This document shows, piece by piece, positions 37,201 to 48,529 of a stretch of DNA of 64,000 nucleotides (the stretch's first letter is position 1; the number at the start of each line of letters is the position of its first letter). Both the position numbers and the translations under genes were made by a program. The notes beneath the pieces are model-generated. The model searched no databases and was not told the DNA's origin. It saw only the letters and a program-made list of their open reading frames with translations. The stretch is from Macquaria australasica (taxonomy: Eukaryota; Chordata; Actinopteri; Centrarchiformes; Percichthyidae): contig SEMN01000451.1 of the NCBI GenBank assembly GCA_005408345.1, forward strand, positions 124,001 to 188,000, given 5' to 3'.

Positions 37201-38159
37201 TTGGGTAATTGTTATTGGTATCTTTAGTAAACTTTTTCAAGGCAACAGCTCAGACTACAACAAAACAAAATAACTTACTGTGTGAAAATTACCTCAATTT
37301 GGAGACAAAACTGCCTCATTTTTAACCTCCACCAGGGATCATGTGTTATCCACCCCAAGTAAATTTGGTACCAACTTAAACCATGAGACACGGAACAGTG
37401 ATTAGTTTTTGGCGTAGATCAGTGAGGCGTGAGGCTCAGAAGCAAAAATATTTTTTCCTGGATTCCTTTTTTTATGTATAGGCTACATCCATTTCCACCT
37501 GAAAAGAATCAGAATTTTGCACAATTCGTCCTTCCACAAAGTCCCCAGTACTTGTGGGCAGAATTTCAGATTTCTCCAAAAATCATGGCCACCATCATCC
37601 AATCAGCTTAATAGATCCATGTGCAGATTTCTAAACATCTTCTGTTATTAAAAGAACATTTTAGAGCGCTGTTCAGTCTCAGTACACTGTACACAGGTTT
37701 TCAGTGGGTCTAACTGAGATTTTAAATGCCATCACTGGCTTTTGTCTAACCATGCATGGGAGTTTGGCAGGCATGTGAGAACTGATCCAGCCTGTAAATC
37801 TGATGGGTCCTGAGAGGTTTGACAGGATAAGACAGAAGAATTACCAGATCATTTTACCTCTTCAAACCACTAAAAATATTCAAATCAAATAATTTGAGAA
37901 GGAAGAATTGCTTTGTGTCTGAAATGGTCTCAACCCTTTGACATAAAACCTGTGACGAGTGGTCACAAGAAGCCATAGCATTAGTTTAAATGGGTCACAA
38001 GAGAAAAAGTTAGGGAACCACTGCTCTGAAATTTTCCAATTTTCTCTAGATGGCTGTTGTAGTCAGGTGTATCAGCTATGATGTGGATACATATGAAAAG
38101 GCTGGTACTACACATTTCAGATGATGGGATCCTTTCTTTTAGGTTGGTTTAAAGTGTCA

Positions 38160-38570
38160 CCTACTAATTCATTCTCTCCTTCTCCTGTCCTTTGCCTCTA
38201 TAACTGAGTGCTCTGTTTTCCCCTTGCCTCTCTACCACGAGCCTAAATAGCACGAGGCAGAGTTACATCCTGTTTGTTGGTAAACTGCCTCACTTTTTAC
38301 AGACTGCTGAGCAGTTATGAGGCATCATAAATCTTCAAAGATGTTGCCTGCATTTTAATGAGATCATAAGTTATTAGAAAGTGTGCTGTGGAGCTTCAGT
38401 GCAGAAGTATAAAATTCCCAAACAGCCATATCTGTATTCTTTTCTCCATGAAGCAAGCAGTTAAATCAAACCTCTTTCACAGCCCAGCCCAAGACTGATG
38501 GTCGAAGGTCGCAGGCACCTCCAGCACCAACAAGCCCCAGAGGCGCCACTGTCCTGGGGGGGCAGAAGCT
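38160..38570 (+). repeat. Duplicated blocks D and E, copy 2
   Basis: Partner of 24,080-24,670. Similarity ends at about 38,600, beyond which the LINE insertion at 38,945 and unassigned sequence follow. Confidence 0.8.
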
Positions 38571-39293
38571 GGTGGAGGTGCCTATGTGACTTGAGGCTCC
38601 ACAACCTCGGGGACCAGCGTATACCTGCATACGCACTAGAGGCTGTTCATCCATGAGCCATGAGACTGATGAATCCACCCGCCATCTGATGTCAGAGGCC
38701 ATCTATCACAGCAAAGGAGGTCTAACTGTGCTAAGTACGTAACTATAACCACACACAATGCTCTGTTAACTGCAGTGTGTGGTCCCTAATGTTACAGTTT
38801 CTTTATCAACTCGCTACCTCTCTAACTTAATTCGTAGTCGTGCAACTGTGTGGGCTATCCATTCATTCTAAGGACAACCAAAAATAACCTTGTCCCTTTA
38901 CCATACATGTCTAAGCTTTAAAGCTGCACTAATCAATATTTTTATGTCAACAATTAATAAAATAACAAAAGTCAAAGTCTGCTTTATTGTCAATTCTACA
39001 GCATGTACAAGACAATTGTGTTACTCTCAAACCCTTGGTGCAAATAACAAGCTAAGAGAACATAAGAAAACACAATATAACCAACTAAGAGCAAACAAGG
39101 CATAGCATAAAACACCCAATTTAAAAACAAATAAAACCTGGCCATGACAGATGTAAATCTGTGAGTTTGGATCATGCAAAGTATCAGTACAAATATATAT
39201 GATATTAGTGCAAATAGAATTAGCTTATACATTGGTGAAAGTGAATGTTGTGCATGTGCAGTTCCTGAGGCTGATCGAGTTCAGTGTTGTGAG

Positions 39294-39641
39294 TCAGTGT
39301 GCAGGGGTCAGGACGCGGAGGGGGGGCAGAGCAGGGAGAGAGTTCATCATCCTGACAGCCTGATGGACGAAGCTGTCCTTCAGTCTGCTAGTCCTGGCTT
39401 GCAGGCTCCGCAGTCTCTTTCCTGATGGCAGCAAGCTAAAGAAGCTGTGTGACAGGTGGGTGGGGTCCCCTGCGATGCAGAGAGCTTTTCGGGAGAGACG
39501 TGAACTATAAATGTCTTGGAGGGAGGGGAGAGAGGCACCGACGATCTTCTCAGCTGCCTGCACGATGCGAAGTAGGGTCTTCTGGCTGGACGCGGTGCAG
39601 GCACCATACCACATGGTGATGCCGCTGGTCAGAATGCTCAC
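39294..39641 (-). pseudogene. LINE ORF2 C-terminal fragment
   Basis: Reads TSGITMWYGACT, then AAEKIVGASLPSLQDIY and LLPSGKRLRSL-ARTSRLKDSF-HQAVRMMNSL, the conserved C-terminal tail of CR1/L2 LINE ORF2. It is in a different frame from the catalytic fragment upstream. Confidence 0.8.
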
Positions 39642-39743
39642 CTCTATAAAAGGTGTACATGATGGGGGCCGGGGCTCTAGCTCTTCTCAGCTTGCGGAGA
39701 AAATAGAGGCGCTGGCTGGCCTTCTTGGCCAGTGATGTGCTGC

Positions 39744-40118
39744 TTACCTCTCTACCACAGCACCGTTGATGGTCAAAGGAGCATGCTGGGGGCGCGTTCT
39801 CCTGAAGTCCACAACAATCTCCTTCGTCTTCTCAATGTTCAGAGAGAGATTGTTGTGTCTGCACCACAAGGCCAAGCGGCTCACCTCACTCCTGTAGTCT
39901 GTCTCATCTTCGTTGTTGATGAGACCCACCACAGTCGTGTCATCCACGAACTTAATGAAGAGGTTGGAGCTGTGCAACGGTATGCAGTCATGGGTCAGCA
40001 AAGTGAAGAGGAGGGAGCTTAGCACGCATCCTTGAGGGGCCCCCGTGTTCAGTATGGTGATGCTTGATGTGTGCCTGCCAACCCGTACTGCCTGTGGTCT
40101 CCTGGTCAGGAAGTCCAA
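39744..40118 (-). pseudogene. LINE ORF2 fragment: reverse transcriptase catalytic region
   Basis: Contains GAPQGCVLS (RT block 4) and FVDDTTVVGL, the catalytic block with both aspartates kept (A/V-Asp-Asp type), followed by WCRHNNLSLNIEKT and VVDFRRT, all typical of CR1/L2-type LINEs. It is displaced in frame from the upstream EN-RT segment, so no full-length enzyme can be made. About 50 residues between the two segments read only in mixed frames. Confidence 0.85.
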
Positions 40119-40280
40119 CAGCCCATAAAGGTATTCAACCCCAGCCAGTCCAGTTTCAGAATGAGCTGTTGGGGGATGATTGTATTGAATGCCGAGCTGA
40201 AGTCTATGAACAGCATTCTAGCGTATGAAGCTTTTGTGTCCAGATGTGTGAGGGCTGTGTGAAGGGCAGTGGAGATTGTA

Positions 40281-41471
40281 TCATCGGTCGAACGGTTGGA
40301 CCGATATGCAAACTGGAAGGGGTCTGGGGGGGGCAGACTTGATATGTTGCAACACCAGCCGTTCGAAGCACTTCATGAGGATAGGTGTGAGTGCAACCGG
40401 ACGGTAGTCATTGAAACAGGAGGGCGATGACTTCTTCGGGACAGGGATGATGGTGGTGGTTTTGAAGCACATGGGAACAACAGCCTGACTCAGCAAGATG
40501 TTAAAGATGTCTGTGAAGACATCCGTGAGTTCCCCAGCACAGTCCCTCAACACACGGCCAGGTATGTTGTCAGGACCAGAAGCTTTGCGAGCGTCGATCC
40601 TGCTGAGTGTTTTCCTCATACTGTCCTTGGACAGCGTCAACACCTGGTCGTCAGGAGGGAGTGGAGACTTCTGTGCAGGCATGCTGTTGTGTGCCTCAAA
40701 TCGGGCGAAGAAGTCATTCAGCTCATTTAACAGAGAGGTAGTGCTGTCGCCGGTCCGCAGTGGGGGCTTATAGTCGGTGATGGTCTGTATCCCCCACCAC
40801 AGGCTCTGTGCATCTCTGCTGAAACAATGAGCTATCCTCCTTGAGTACTGCTTCTTTGCCTCTCTGATGCTGCGGGACAGGTTAGCCCTCGCTGTCCTCA
40901 GGCCCACCTCATCTCCTGCTGTGAAGGCGGCATTCCGAACCTTCAGGAGCCTGTGGACCTCCCCTGTTAGCCACTGCTTTTGAATTGCCCGAACAGTGAT
41001 GGTCTTAAGGGCTGTTACATCGTCAATGCACTTGGCGATGTAGGCAGTGACAGCATCTGTGTATTCCTGGAGGTCCGTGGTGTTGTTACAGGTGGCAGCC
41101 TGTTTAAACACATTCCAGTCCGTGGTGTTGAAACAGTCCATAGGTATCTCTAAAGACCCTTCCGGCCACACTCGTACCTGTTTAAGAACTGGTTTGATGA
41201 CTTTAACCAGTGGTCTGTATGCTGGCATTAGCATAACAGTGATGTGATCAGAGGTGCCAAGGTGGGGGAGAGGAAGGGCCTTGTAAGCTCCTCTCGGGGT
41301 GGTGTAAACCTGGTCCAGTATGTTGTTTCCACATGTTGCAAAGTCTATGTGTTGATATATTTTTGGAAACACACTTTTTGGGTCTACATGGTTGAAATCC
41401 CCAGCCAAGATGAGAAAAGCATCCGGGTGGGTTGTCTGCTGCTCACTGATGTGCTGGTATAGTTCATTCAA
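40281..41471 (-). pseudogene. LINE ORF2 fragment: endonuclease C-terminus and reverse transcriptase N-terminus
   Basis: 397 codons. Near the N-terminus is AGDFNH (about residues 23-28), the APE-type endonuclease motif with catalytic Asp/Asn. LGTSDHITV (about residues 72-80) is the conserved SDH motif with the catalytic His. After a basic linker, RKASGPDNIPGRVL and FNDYRPVALTPILMKCFERL (about residues 300-370) are reverse-transcriptase blocks 1-2 of the CR1/L2 group. The same frame extends upstream of the first Met through a YIPPSSSCNN segment to about 41,600. It terminates before the RT catalytic block, and the remainder continues in another frame at 39,744-40,118. Confidence 0.85.
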
Positions 41472-41624
41472 TGCCTCGCTCCTGTTGTTGCAACTGGAGC
41501 TCGGAGGGATGTAAACAGCAACGAGCAGTATGGCTGTAAACTCCCTCGGAAGATAGAATGGTCGACTATGTGTAATATGGAAGAGGTCACTTGTAGAGAC
41601 AAACCCACAAAAAATGATGCAATG

Positions 41625-42554
41625 CCTTCGGCTTTATGGAGAATTTTAGCTTCTTTCAGCTCATTTTTGGGGGGTTTTAGGGCCTGCAACTTTGCTGTTT
41701 TGGTTTACTCTCACTCCCATTAACATTGTTTCTAGCCACAGTAGGCAGCTATAAGGAAAAAGCTCTGATAACCCCACAGTATGCTACCCACCCAGCGTCA
41801 AATGGCAGACTGACAAAGTTAGCGACTAGCTGGTAAACATAGTGGTGCAGTTAGCAGCTTAAGATCCAGATATTTCCCTCAGGAGTGGATGGAGACCAAA
41901 GCAGAGCTAAAAAGAGAGTGAATATTTGACTTACTTTCATCAGGCGGCCAGAAACACAACTCTAAATTAAAGCTAACATTGCTCTGTATGTAAATAGGCA
42001 ATTTTTAAACACTTTAAAGCAATATAAAAGCCCTTTCTGAGCCAGTTATACTTTTATCAGAACTAGGGTCAATTTTGTGATCAATTTAACTGTTTCCACT
42101 GCTGACATAGTTTTTATATTGCATTATGGAATTACACTGATCATAATTTCTTACCTTTGATCTAAAAGAATAGCGTATGGAGCAGCAGTAACCATATGTT
42201 TGATCATTGTTAGAAAAGAGTTCTGGGAAACTGAGGAGTTTACCTGTATGGCAGCACTATATGAAATATTTATAGATCTAAACCTCCAATCTGTTATTAT
42301 TAATTATTAAGGAAAATTCATATTTTCTGTCTCACGCTTTCCTGTTGTTTTCTCCCTGCTGCCTTTTGCTTGAATGGAGAGAGGGCACTAACTGGTCACT
42401 GTACATGACAGCTACAGTGGAATGTTGGCTATATATATTTATAAGACCCTCTTGACAGCCTCCAGCCATTTATCTGTTCTGAACAACACAGAGCACCTCT
42501 GCCTTCTGCATTTAAATGTACAAAGGAACTTCAAGTTTCCCCTCAACATTTAAA
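41625..42554. other. Copy-2 stretch without matched copy-1 sequence
   Basis: Between the LINE and block F, about 930 bases show no clear counterpart in copy 1 and no gene or recognisable repeat. Part may be older LINE 5' sequence or diverged duplication DNA. Confidence 0.35.
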
Positions 42555-42770
42555 TGCAGGAGACAAACTGGAATAGTCGCTGTTAGGCTCCCAAATCTAC
42601 TTTCCCTGATAGTACCTATTATCATTTAATAGACTGTACCCAAACTGCTTCTTCAAGCCTTTAGCTTATCTCCTCTGCTCTCTCTGAGATAAATCACAGA
42701 GTCACTCTGAGTTCTGCTTTGGAGCACTCATGGAATACAGACAGGTCACCTGGCAGCACAGGCCTAATGT
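42555..42770 (+). repeat. Duplicated block F, copy 2
   Basis: Partner of 25,225-25,420. 'attatcatttaatagactg' and 'caaactgcttcttcaag' are preserved, with a 14-base insertion at about 42,694. Confidence 0.8.
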
Positions 42771-43689
42771 AAATGTAAGAGTCTTTGGGATGTTAGGTCA
42801 TTGCAGGATGGAAAGGGAGAGGGCGACAACTAGATATACCGTGTGTGTGCTAATGTTGCGTGTTGTGAATGCGTCTGTATGGCCAAGATGTTTTTGCATC
42901 AGTCTAAAGGCTCGGACATACTTTCTGCATTCCACGTCCACGGACAGCTGCGGAGTTGTACCTGTCACACGGACACAAACGTGGTTCCATTCATACTACA
43001 ATTGCAGGTCAGTCTGCAAAACCACAAGCACTGCTTGCCAGGCCAATGATAAACACAAGGTTTTAAGTGTTTGAAAAAATAACCACTGCTCAGGACAGTC
43101 CGTACGAAGTGTCATCAGAACCTGTCTAAAGGCAAAAAGTGTTTATAACCCAATAGACACCCAAAGGCAGAACAAAAAGCCTGCCATCATAGAGAGGGGT
43201 GAGAGGTAATAATCACACAAACTGGGATAACAGCACACACTTTCAGACAGTCTCTCCAGAAAGGCATTCATTGTGTTGCCCAATTCCTACATCGGAAAGG
43301 TGTGGGGTATTTCTGAAGCTGTTCGACCATCCGACAAGCAGCTCTGATGAAGTATACTGGCAGCTTAAATTCATGCTTGAAAAGCCTAACCTAACCAAAT
43401 AAACCAAGGGCAATCTTGGAGTTAACATAAGGTGAAATACCTCCCTAATATATGCACCAAGAGGCCACTCTTCAGGAATATCTGATCCCAAACCTGATGA
43501 GTAACAAGTTACCAAAACTTTCCCAGTAAATAAACTGTTGAGTCTATGTGACTTTCTTTACAAGACCTGATACACTTTTAATTTGCCATTGATAATACAA
43601 ACTTATCCTGATGTTGACTATAAAAACAATCAGTATGTGTGATTGCACTCAAAGATCATACTGTAGGTTCAAAAAGTAGAGGCACTGTG

Positions 43690-43953
43690 TACTGCATTTT
43701 CATCTTTTTCTCCTTACTGCCCTCTCCTCAAACATCGGATTTCACTCTCAAGTTCTTTTTCCTCATCTACTTCCTTTACCACCACCACCTCCCCACCAAC
43801 ACACACACACGCACACCATTGATATTCTGAGCATCATTTCATCACAACCTCTCATCTCACCCAAGTTCTTCATGTCTGTGCTCGACTTCACGATCAGTAC
43901 AGCCAGAGGTGATGCGATAAGCTTTAATATTTCTCCTTCTACCTCTCTGTCCC

Positions 43954-43990
<37 letters not shown>

Positions 43991-44700
43991 ATAACCTCTG
44001 CCTTCCATCTTGAATTTTGTGCCCTCAGGTTATGACTGAATGCCATGTGCAACACCCTCCCAGAAGTTATTAAGTGCAGAACAATAGTCACTGTATGATT
44101 ACATGATGATTGGTTGGTGTCTGCAACATTTCGCTGGTCATTGTTTGCAGTCTGATTATCAATCTCGGAACCCATCAGCTATTGCCTGACGCCGATTTAA
44201 ATGCAGATCAATTTTTTAAAAAGCTAATAAAAAGCTAATTTCTAGGGTTCCAAGATTGATAAAAAGCTAAATCTTCATCAGACGATAGTCGATGGGTTCC
44301 AAGATTGCATTTTGGTCAATGCGTTCCACCTCTTTTGCTCTCCACTGACTGTTTACCTGCATGAAACCAAAGCCCACTCAAACATGATTGGTCAATACAA
44401 CTCAGACTACAAACGGAAACCAGAACGCTTCTGATACCAAAATCTTGTCCCTTCCCTACAGATTCATATGCAGATCTGTTTATAGACATTAGTTCAACAC
44501 AAACAGAAAACCTGCAGCTCTCTGGCCAAACCGCAGAATTCGCCAGAAATGAAGCTATTTACTCAGTTCACATTTTCCTCCACCCTACATTCAAATGTCC
44601 CTCCACATGGCACACATAAACACTAGCAAATACTCTTTGCACACTGGTACCATGGAAAAAAAATAATAGTGTGATCTCAATGATACACAAATTTCCTGCA
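43690..44700 (+). repeat. Duplicated block G, copy 2
   Basis: Partner of 26,140-26,560. 'accaccaccacctc-ccaccaacacaca' and 'gcttcacgatca' are shared at the left (43,770-43,900), and 'catggcac-cataaacac' then 'aatagtgt' at the right (44,605-44,675). The two parts are about 0.6 kb further apart here than in copy 1, partly because of CA-repeat expansion at 43,957. Confidence 0.65.
43957..43990. repeat. (CA)n microsatellite
   Basis: About 16 CA units; a shorter CA/AC tract lies at 43,797-43,815. Confidence 0.95.
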
Positions 44701-45974
44701 ATTGTACCAAATTGCCATGAGAAAAAACATAGAATTCCACTATTAATTTTCAAAGGGAAACAGCATCATCTGGACCCGTATTTATCAAACTTCACACTTT
44801 AATTACATTACGTTCATTATTTAATTACACGTATATAGTATAGCCATCTCAGGAGCATAGAAGCAAAGAAAGGACATTATATTTTGAATTTTATAAGCAA
44901 CTGAATGTCTAATGTTGAAATTTAACCACTACTGAATAAGTCTGTCTGACTTAATGTGTTTTGAATTCCCTTCTCTGACATTTCAAACTTGATTTCAAGT
45001 TGTTTTTTAAGGGTTCATATGTGCAAATAGAAAATTCACCCTTTCAATATTAAATGAACTCTTGTCAAATAATGATCTAAGTCAGGTAAAAAAAAAATCA
45101 GGTTGCTTTAAATTAGATTGATGACTTTTTAGACACCAAAATTCAAGATGAAAAATTCAAACCTGAACATCCAGGCTACCGAGGATAATCAATCGAGCCT
45201 GAAGGAATCGATCAGACCTCTGTCCGTGCAGGTTACATCCTGTCAGTCACATGATCCAAGAAAGGAAAGTTCCAATGAGTATTTCATACCACATACATTT
45301 AGACAGATGGGTAAAGATACAGTATTTAAATGCTTTAGATTTAGCAGTATTTACGTTTCAACAGTAAGTATTCAGTTGTGATTAAATTTCTCATATCACT
45401 GGTGTCGGTAATGTCTTGTTTTCACCTCTGCACTGAAATAAACTTTGAAGCTTTGTGGCAAAATTGGGAACTTTCCTGATGCAGACTGACACACAGATGG
45501 TCAAATTTGCAATAACTATTCTATTGAGTTTGTGCAAAATGACTTCCAGTTTCCCCTAGATTGGTGATATTACAGTACACAATCTAACTTGCCTTTGCAG
45601 AGCAAGAGACTAAGTGAAGTAGCCACTGGAGGGTAAGAGAGCCCTGCAGCGGTGCTTTGGTTGCAGATGTCAGATTTTACTGGGGAGGTGCTATCCCATG
45701 ACAACATTTCTATGCAGATTTTGAGTATGTAGTTCACACGTGACAAAATTCTGTACTCAAAAAAGGCAGCATGTATACTAAACATTTTTTAGTGTTCTGT
45801 TGATGTGCACTTTTGACGAATCTTATCAGAGCTTATATGAAAAGATACACTTCATGGCACTTCACAGGCTGCTGATGTTGCTGCTGTCTCTGCTGCTCAG
45901 TAGAAAGTATTAGTTAGAAGCTGTATTAGTTAAACCTCCAATAAATATTAAAAGCTCATTTTATTTATAGGCCG

Positions 45975-46215
45975 CTTCATTTGAATCAGACCTCTAAATG
46001 CTAAGGGAGTAGCCTCTAATCTGTTTAATCAACCAGAGAGTCTTTTGATGATCTGGTGAGAAGTTCCGTCTATGCGGCTGCTCCAACAGCAGCTGTAGTT
46101 AAATGTCTGCTCCAATTTACATCAATAACACACAGGAGCTAGGATTAAAGTTAAGCCATGTTTAATGAAATCTGCCTCAGGTCTTATGTATGATACCTGC
46201 AAAACTGATGTAGAG
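45975..46215 (+). promoter_or_regulatory. Highly preserved duplicated element CNE-1, copy 2
   Basis: Partner of 28,205-28,445; 235 of 241 bases are identical without gaps. One of the six changes converts the RUNX-type TGTGGTT of copy 1 to TGTAGTT (46,094-46,100). The adjoining E-box CAGCTG is intact. The other changes fall outside recognisable motifs. Confidence 0.55.
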
Positions 46216-46415
46216 GTCGGCATTTTTCAGTTAACTTCCCAGAATATCTTTCATTGTAGCTGCAGAGCTCATGTACATACATGTTCCTCTACTGTAGCGA
46301 CAACATGAGATGAAAGCATTAACATTTTTGCCACAGGTGAAGGATTCTGGATGAATATTTCTGCTCTGTGGTGCACATAAAATATCTCACCTATTTGTAC
46401 CAAATCAACCTTGAG
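46216..46415 (+). promoter_or_regulatory. Preserved duplicated element CNE-1b, copy 2
   Basis: Partner of 28,561-28,790, directly abutting CNE-1 because the 115-base spacer of copy 1 is absent. The core 'attaacatttttgccacagg' is identical between copies. Confidence 0.5.
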
Positions 46416-46521
46416 CCTTGAGCAGAGGCTGTAGAAAATGTGAAAGACCACATCTCATTTATACATTCTAGGCATTTTCAGAGCAGCTTACATGGAGGGC
46501 AACAGCAGAATAAGCTTCAAT

Positions 46522-46526
46522 CCCTT
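46522..46526. repeat. Target-site duplication, left (CCCTT)
   Basis: The five bases CCCTT immediately precede the left LTR and are repeated immediately after the right LTR (51,013-51,017). This is the 5-bp duplication expected of Ty3/gypsy integration. Confidence 0.85.
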
Positions 46527-46838
46527 TGTAGCGTGCTCTCGCTACCCTGGGCCCGTCAACAGAGACACACACACAGTCTGCGTGTAGGAACCGGTCTGGT
46601 TCTTTTTATTTTCAGCTGTGTCCGTTTTTCTCACTCTCAGCTGCTGTGGCTCTCCTGCTCTGCGTTGCCGTGTCAGTCGTCGTTCTCCTCTCCTCAGGGC
46701 TGCCGCTACTGATATGAGCACACAGATTAATTAATGCGCTGCACCTGCGTCTCCCCGGGCTACCTGCCTTGAGCTCCTGAGCCACTCCTCCACTTCTCCC
46801 TCTCTGCAGCCAAGCTCCAACCACGCCCCACCACCATA
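46527..46838 (-). repeat. 3' LTR (left) of the Gmr1-type element
   Basis: 312 bases starting TGTAGCGTGC on the + strand. It differs from the right LTR at about 7 positions (97.8% identity by eye, all transitions). The inner terminus has TA in place of the CA seen in the other LTR. A G-rich stretch just inside on the element strand (about 46,839-46,852) is the likely polypurine tract. Confidence 0.9.
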
Positions 46839-48020
46839 TACCCCCACCGCCCAACTGAGGCCGGGGAGCCATCCAGCCGAACCTACTCCCCCCCCCAAAG
46901 GGCGAGAGAGGAAGTCGGCCACAGCCATCTGCGCCCCCGGCCTATGGAGCACCCTGAACTTAAACGGCTGTAAAGCAAGATACCACCGGGTGATCCGCGC
47001 GTTGGCATCCTTCATGCGGTGGAGCCATTGTAGCGGAGCATGGTCCGAACAGAGGGTGAAGGCGCGTCCCAGCAAGTAGTAAGGCAGGGCCCCGACCGCC
47101 CACCGGATAGCCAAGCACTCCTTCTCTATAGTGCTGTAACGGGACTCCCTCTCCGACAGCTTCCGGCTGATGTACACCACTGGACGGTCGACACCCCGCA
47201 CCTGCTGGGACAACACGGCCCCCACCCCTCTGTCCGAGGCGTCGGTCTGCAATATAAAAGGGAGAGAGAAGTTAGGTGTGTGGAGCAGAGGCTCCCCACA
47301 GAAAGCCTGTTTCAACCCGTCAAACGCCACTTGGCACTGCTCCGTCCACTGGACCGGATCTGGGGCCCCTTTTCGGGTGAGATCAGTGAGGGGGCTGGCC
47401 AGATCCGCAAACCCCGGCACAAACCGATGGTAGTAACCGGCCAACCCCAAGAACCGTCTCACCTCTTTTTTGAACTTGGGCCTTGGGCTGGCTGCAACTG
47501 CTGCGGTTTTGTCTAACTGCGGCCGCACCTGCCCTCCCCCCAAGAGGTGCCCCAGATACCGCACCTCCCTCCGTCCAACCGCACACTTCTTCGGGTTGGC
47601 CGTGAGCCCCGCCTGCCTTAATGAACCGAGCACTGCAGCCACCCGCCGCACATGCTCCGCCCAGCTGTCACTATAGATGATCACGTCATCCAAATAGGCG
47701 GCAGCATATGCGGCATGCGGCCGCAGCACCCGGTCCATGAGCCGCTGAAACGTGGCTGGAGCCCCGAACAACCCGAACGGGAGTGTGACAAATTGGTACA
47801 AACCGTATGGAGTGGAGAAGGCCGTTTTTTCCCTGGACTCCTGTGACAGGGGAATCTGCCAGTAGCCCTTGGTTAAGTCCAGTGTGGTGAAAAAGCGCGC
47901 AGTACCAAGACGGTCCAGGAGCTCGTCGACCCTGGGCATAGGATAGGCATCAAACTGTGATACTTCATTGACTTTGCGATAGTCCACACAGAACCGGATA
48001 GACCCATCCTTCTTAACCAC
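46731..48020 (-). pseudogene. pol: Gmr1-type pol: reverse transcriptase and RNase H
   Basis: 430-codon frame. RT: KKDGSIRFCVDYRKVN at the start, FTTLDLTKGYWQIPL (about residues 41-55), AFSTPYGLYQF, LPFGLFGAPATFQRLMD and the catalytic AYLDDVIIY (about residue 110). A connection region with RRFLGLAGYYHRFVPGF (about 190-206) follows. RNase H: QTDASDRGVGAVLS (about 257), IEKECLAIRWAV (about 297), SDHAPLQWL (about 327) and VADFLSRP (about 370) supply the DEDD residues. It extends into the LTR and ends inside it. The frame is broken from upstream RT sequence near 48,030. Catalytic residues look intact. Confidence 0.9.
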
Positions 48021-48529
48021 CAGAACGATGGGATGGCCCAGGCACTGTGGGACTCCTCGATTACTCCCATTTCCAGCATGGGCTTTAATTCCCTCTGAAC
48101 GACTTTGCGTTTGTGTTCAGGTAACCGATAGGGCCGTGAACGCACCGTCACGCCCGGGTGAGACTCAATGTGGTGCTCTATGAGGGATGTACGCCCTGGC
48201 AAGGGGGAGAATACATCAGCAAACTGCTGCTGTAGTCTGGCTACGTCTGCCCTCTGGGATGGGGTGAGGAGGCTGTCACAGGGAAGTGGAGCTGAGGCGA
48301 CTGAGATCGGAACCTCAGGCCCCAGCTCATCCCTCTTCTGCACCGTCGTCACCAGAGCAACAGGTACCACCTCCTTCCACAACTTAAGGAGGTTCAAGTG
48401 ATAAATTTGGGCGCCCCCCCCTGTCAGTGCGTGCCACCTCATAGTCGACATCACCCACTCGTCGTGTGACCACGAAGGGCCCTTGCCACTTGGCGAGTAA
48501 TTTGGAGCTGGAAGATGGGAGTAATACAA
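47873..48529 (-). pseudogene. pol: Gmr1-type pol: integrase-RT linker and RT N-terminus
   Basis: The useful part runs from about 48,410 to 48,030. It reads YHLNLLKLW, the end of the integrase C-terminal region. A spacer leads to LTPSQRADVARLQQQFADVFS, then HHIESHPGVTVRSRPYRLPEH and LKPMLEMGVIEESHSAWA, the standard RT N-terminal approach. After SAWA the frame is lost and RT continues in the frame of 46,731-48,020. The residues before about 48,420 in this frame are out of register, because the integrase frame ends at a run of G (minus strand) at about 48,414-48,420. Confidence 0.85.

Larger units (their letters stand above)
38945..41620 (-). mobile_element. 5'-truncated L2/CR1-type LINE
   Basis: On the minus strand the order is the C-terminal part of an AP-endonuclease, then reverse transcriptase, then the C-terminal region and a 3' UTR ending in 'tgacaataaagcagactttg' (minus strand; about 38,962-38,985). 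The ORF is split into at least three frames. It starts within the endonuclease, so most of ORF1 and the EN N-terminus are missing, as expected from incomplete reverse transcription. It lies in copy 2 between blocks E and F and has no counterpart in copy 1, so it inserted after the duplication. Inactive. Confidence 0.85.

Noticed and set aside
47040..47516. Plus-strand frames inside the LTR retrotransposon, and similarly at 49,818-50,307
   Set aside because: Antisense shadows of GC-rich gag/pol coding sequence.
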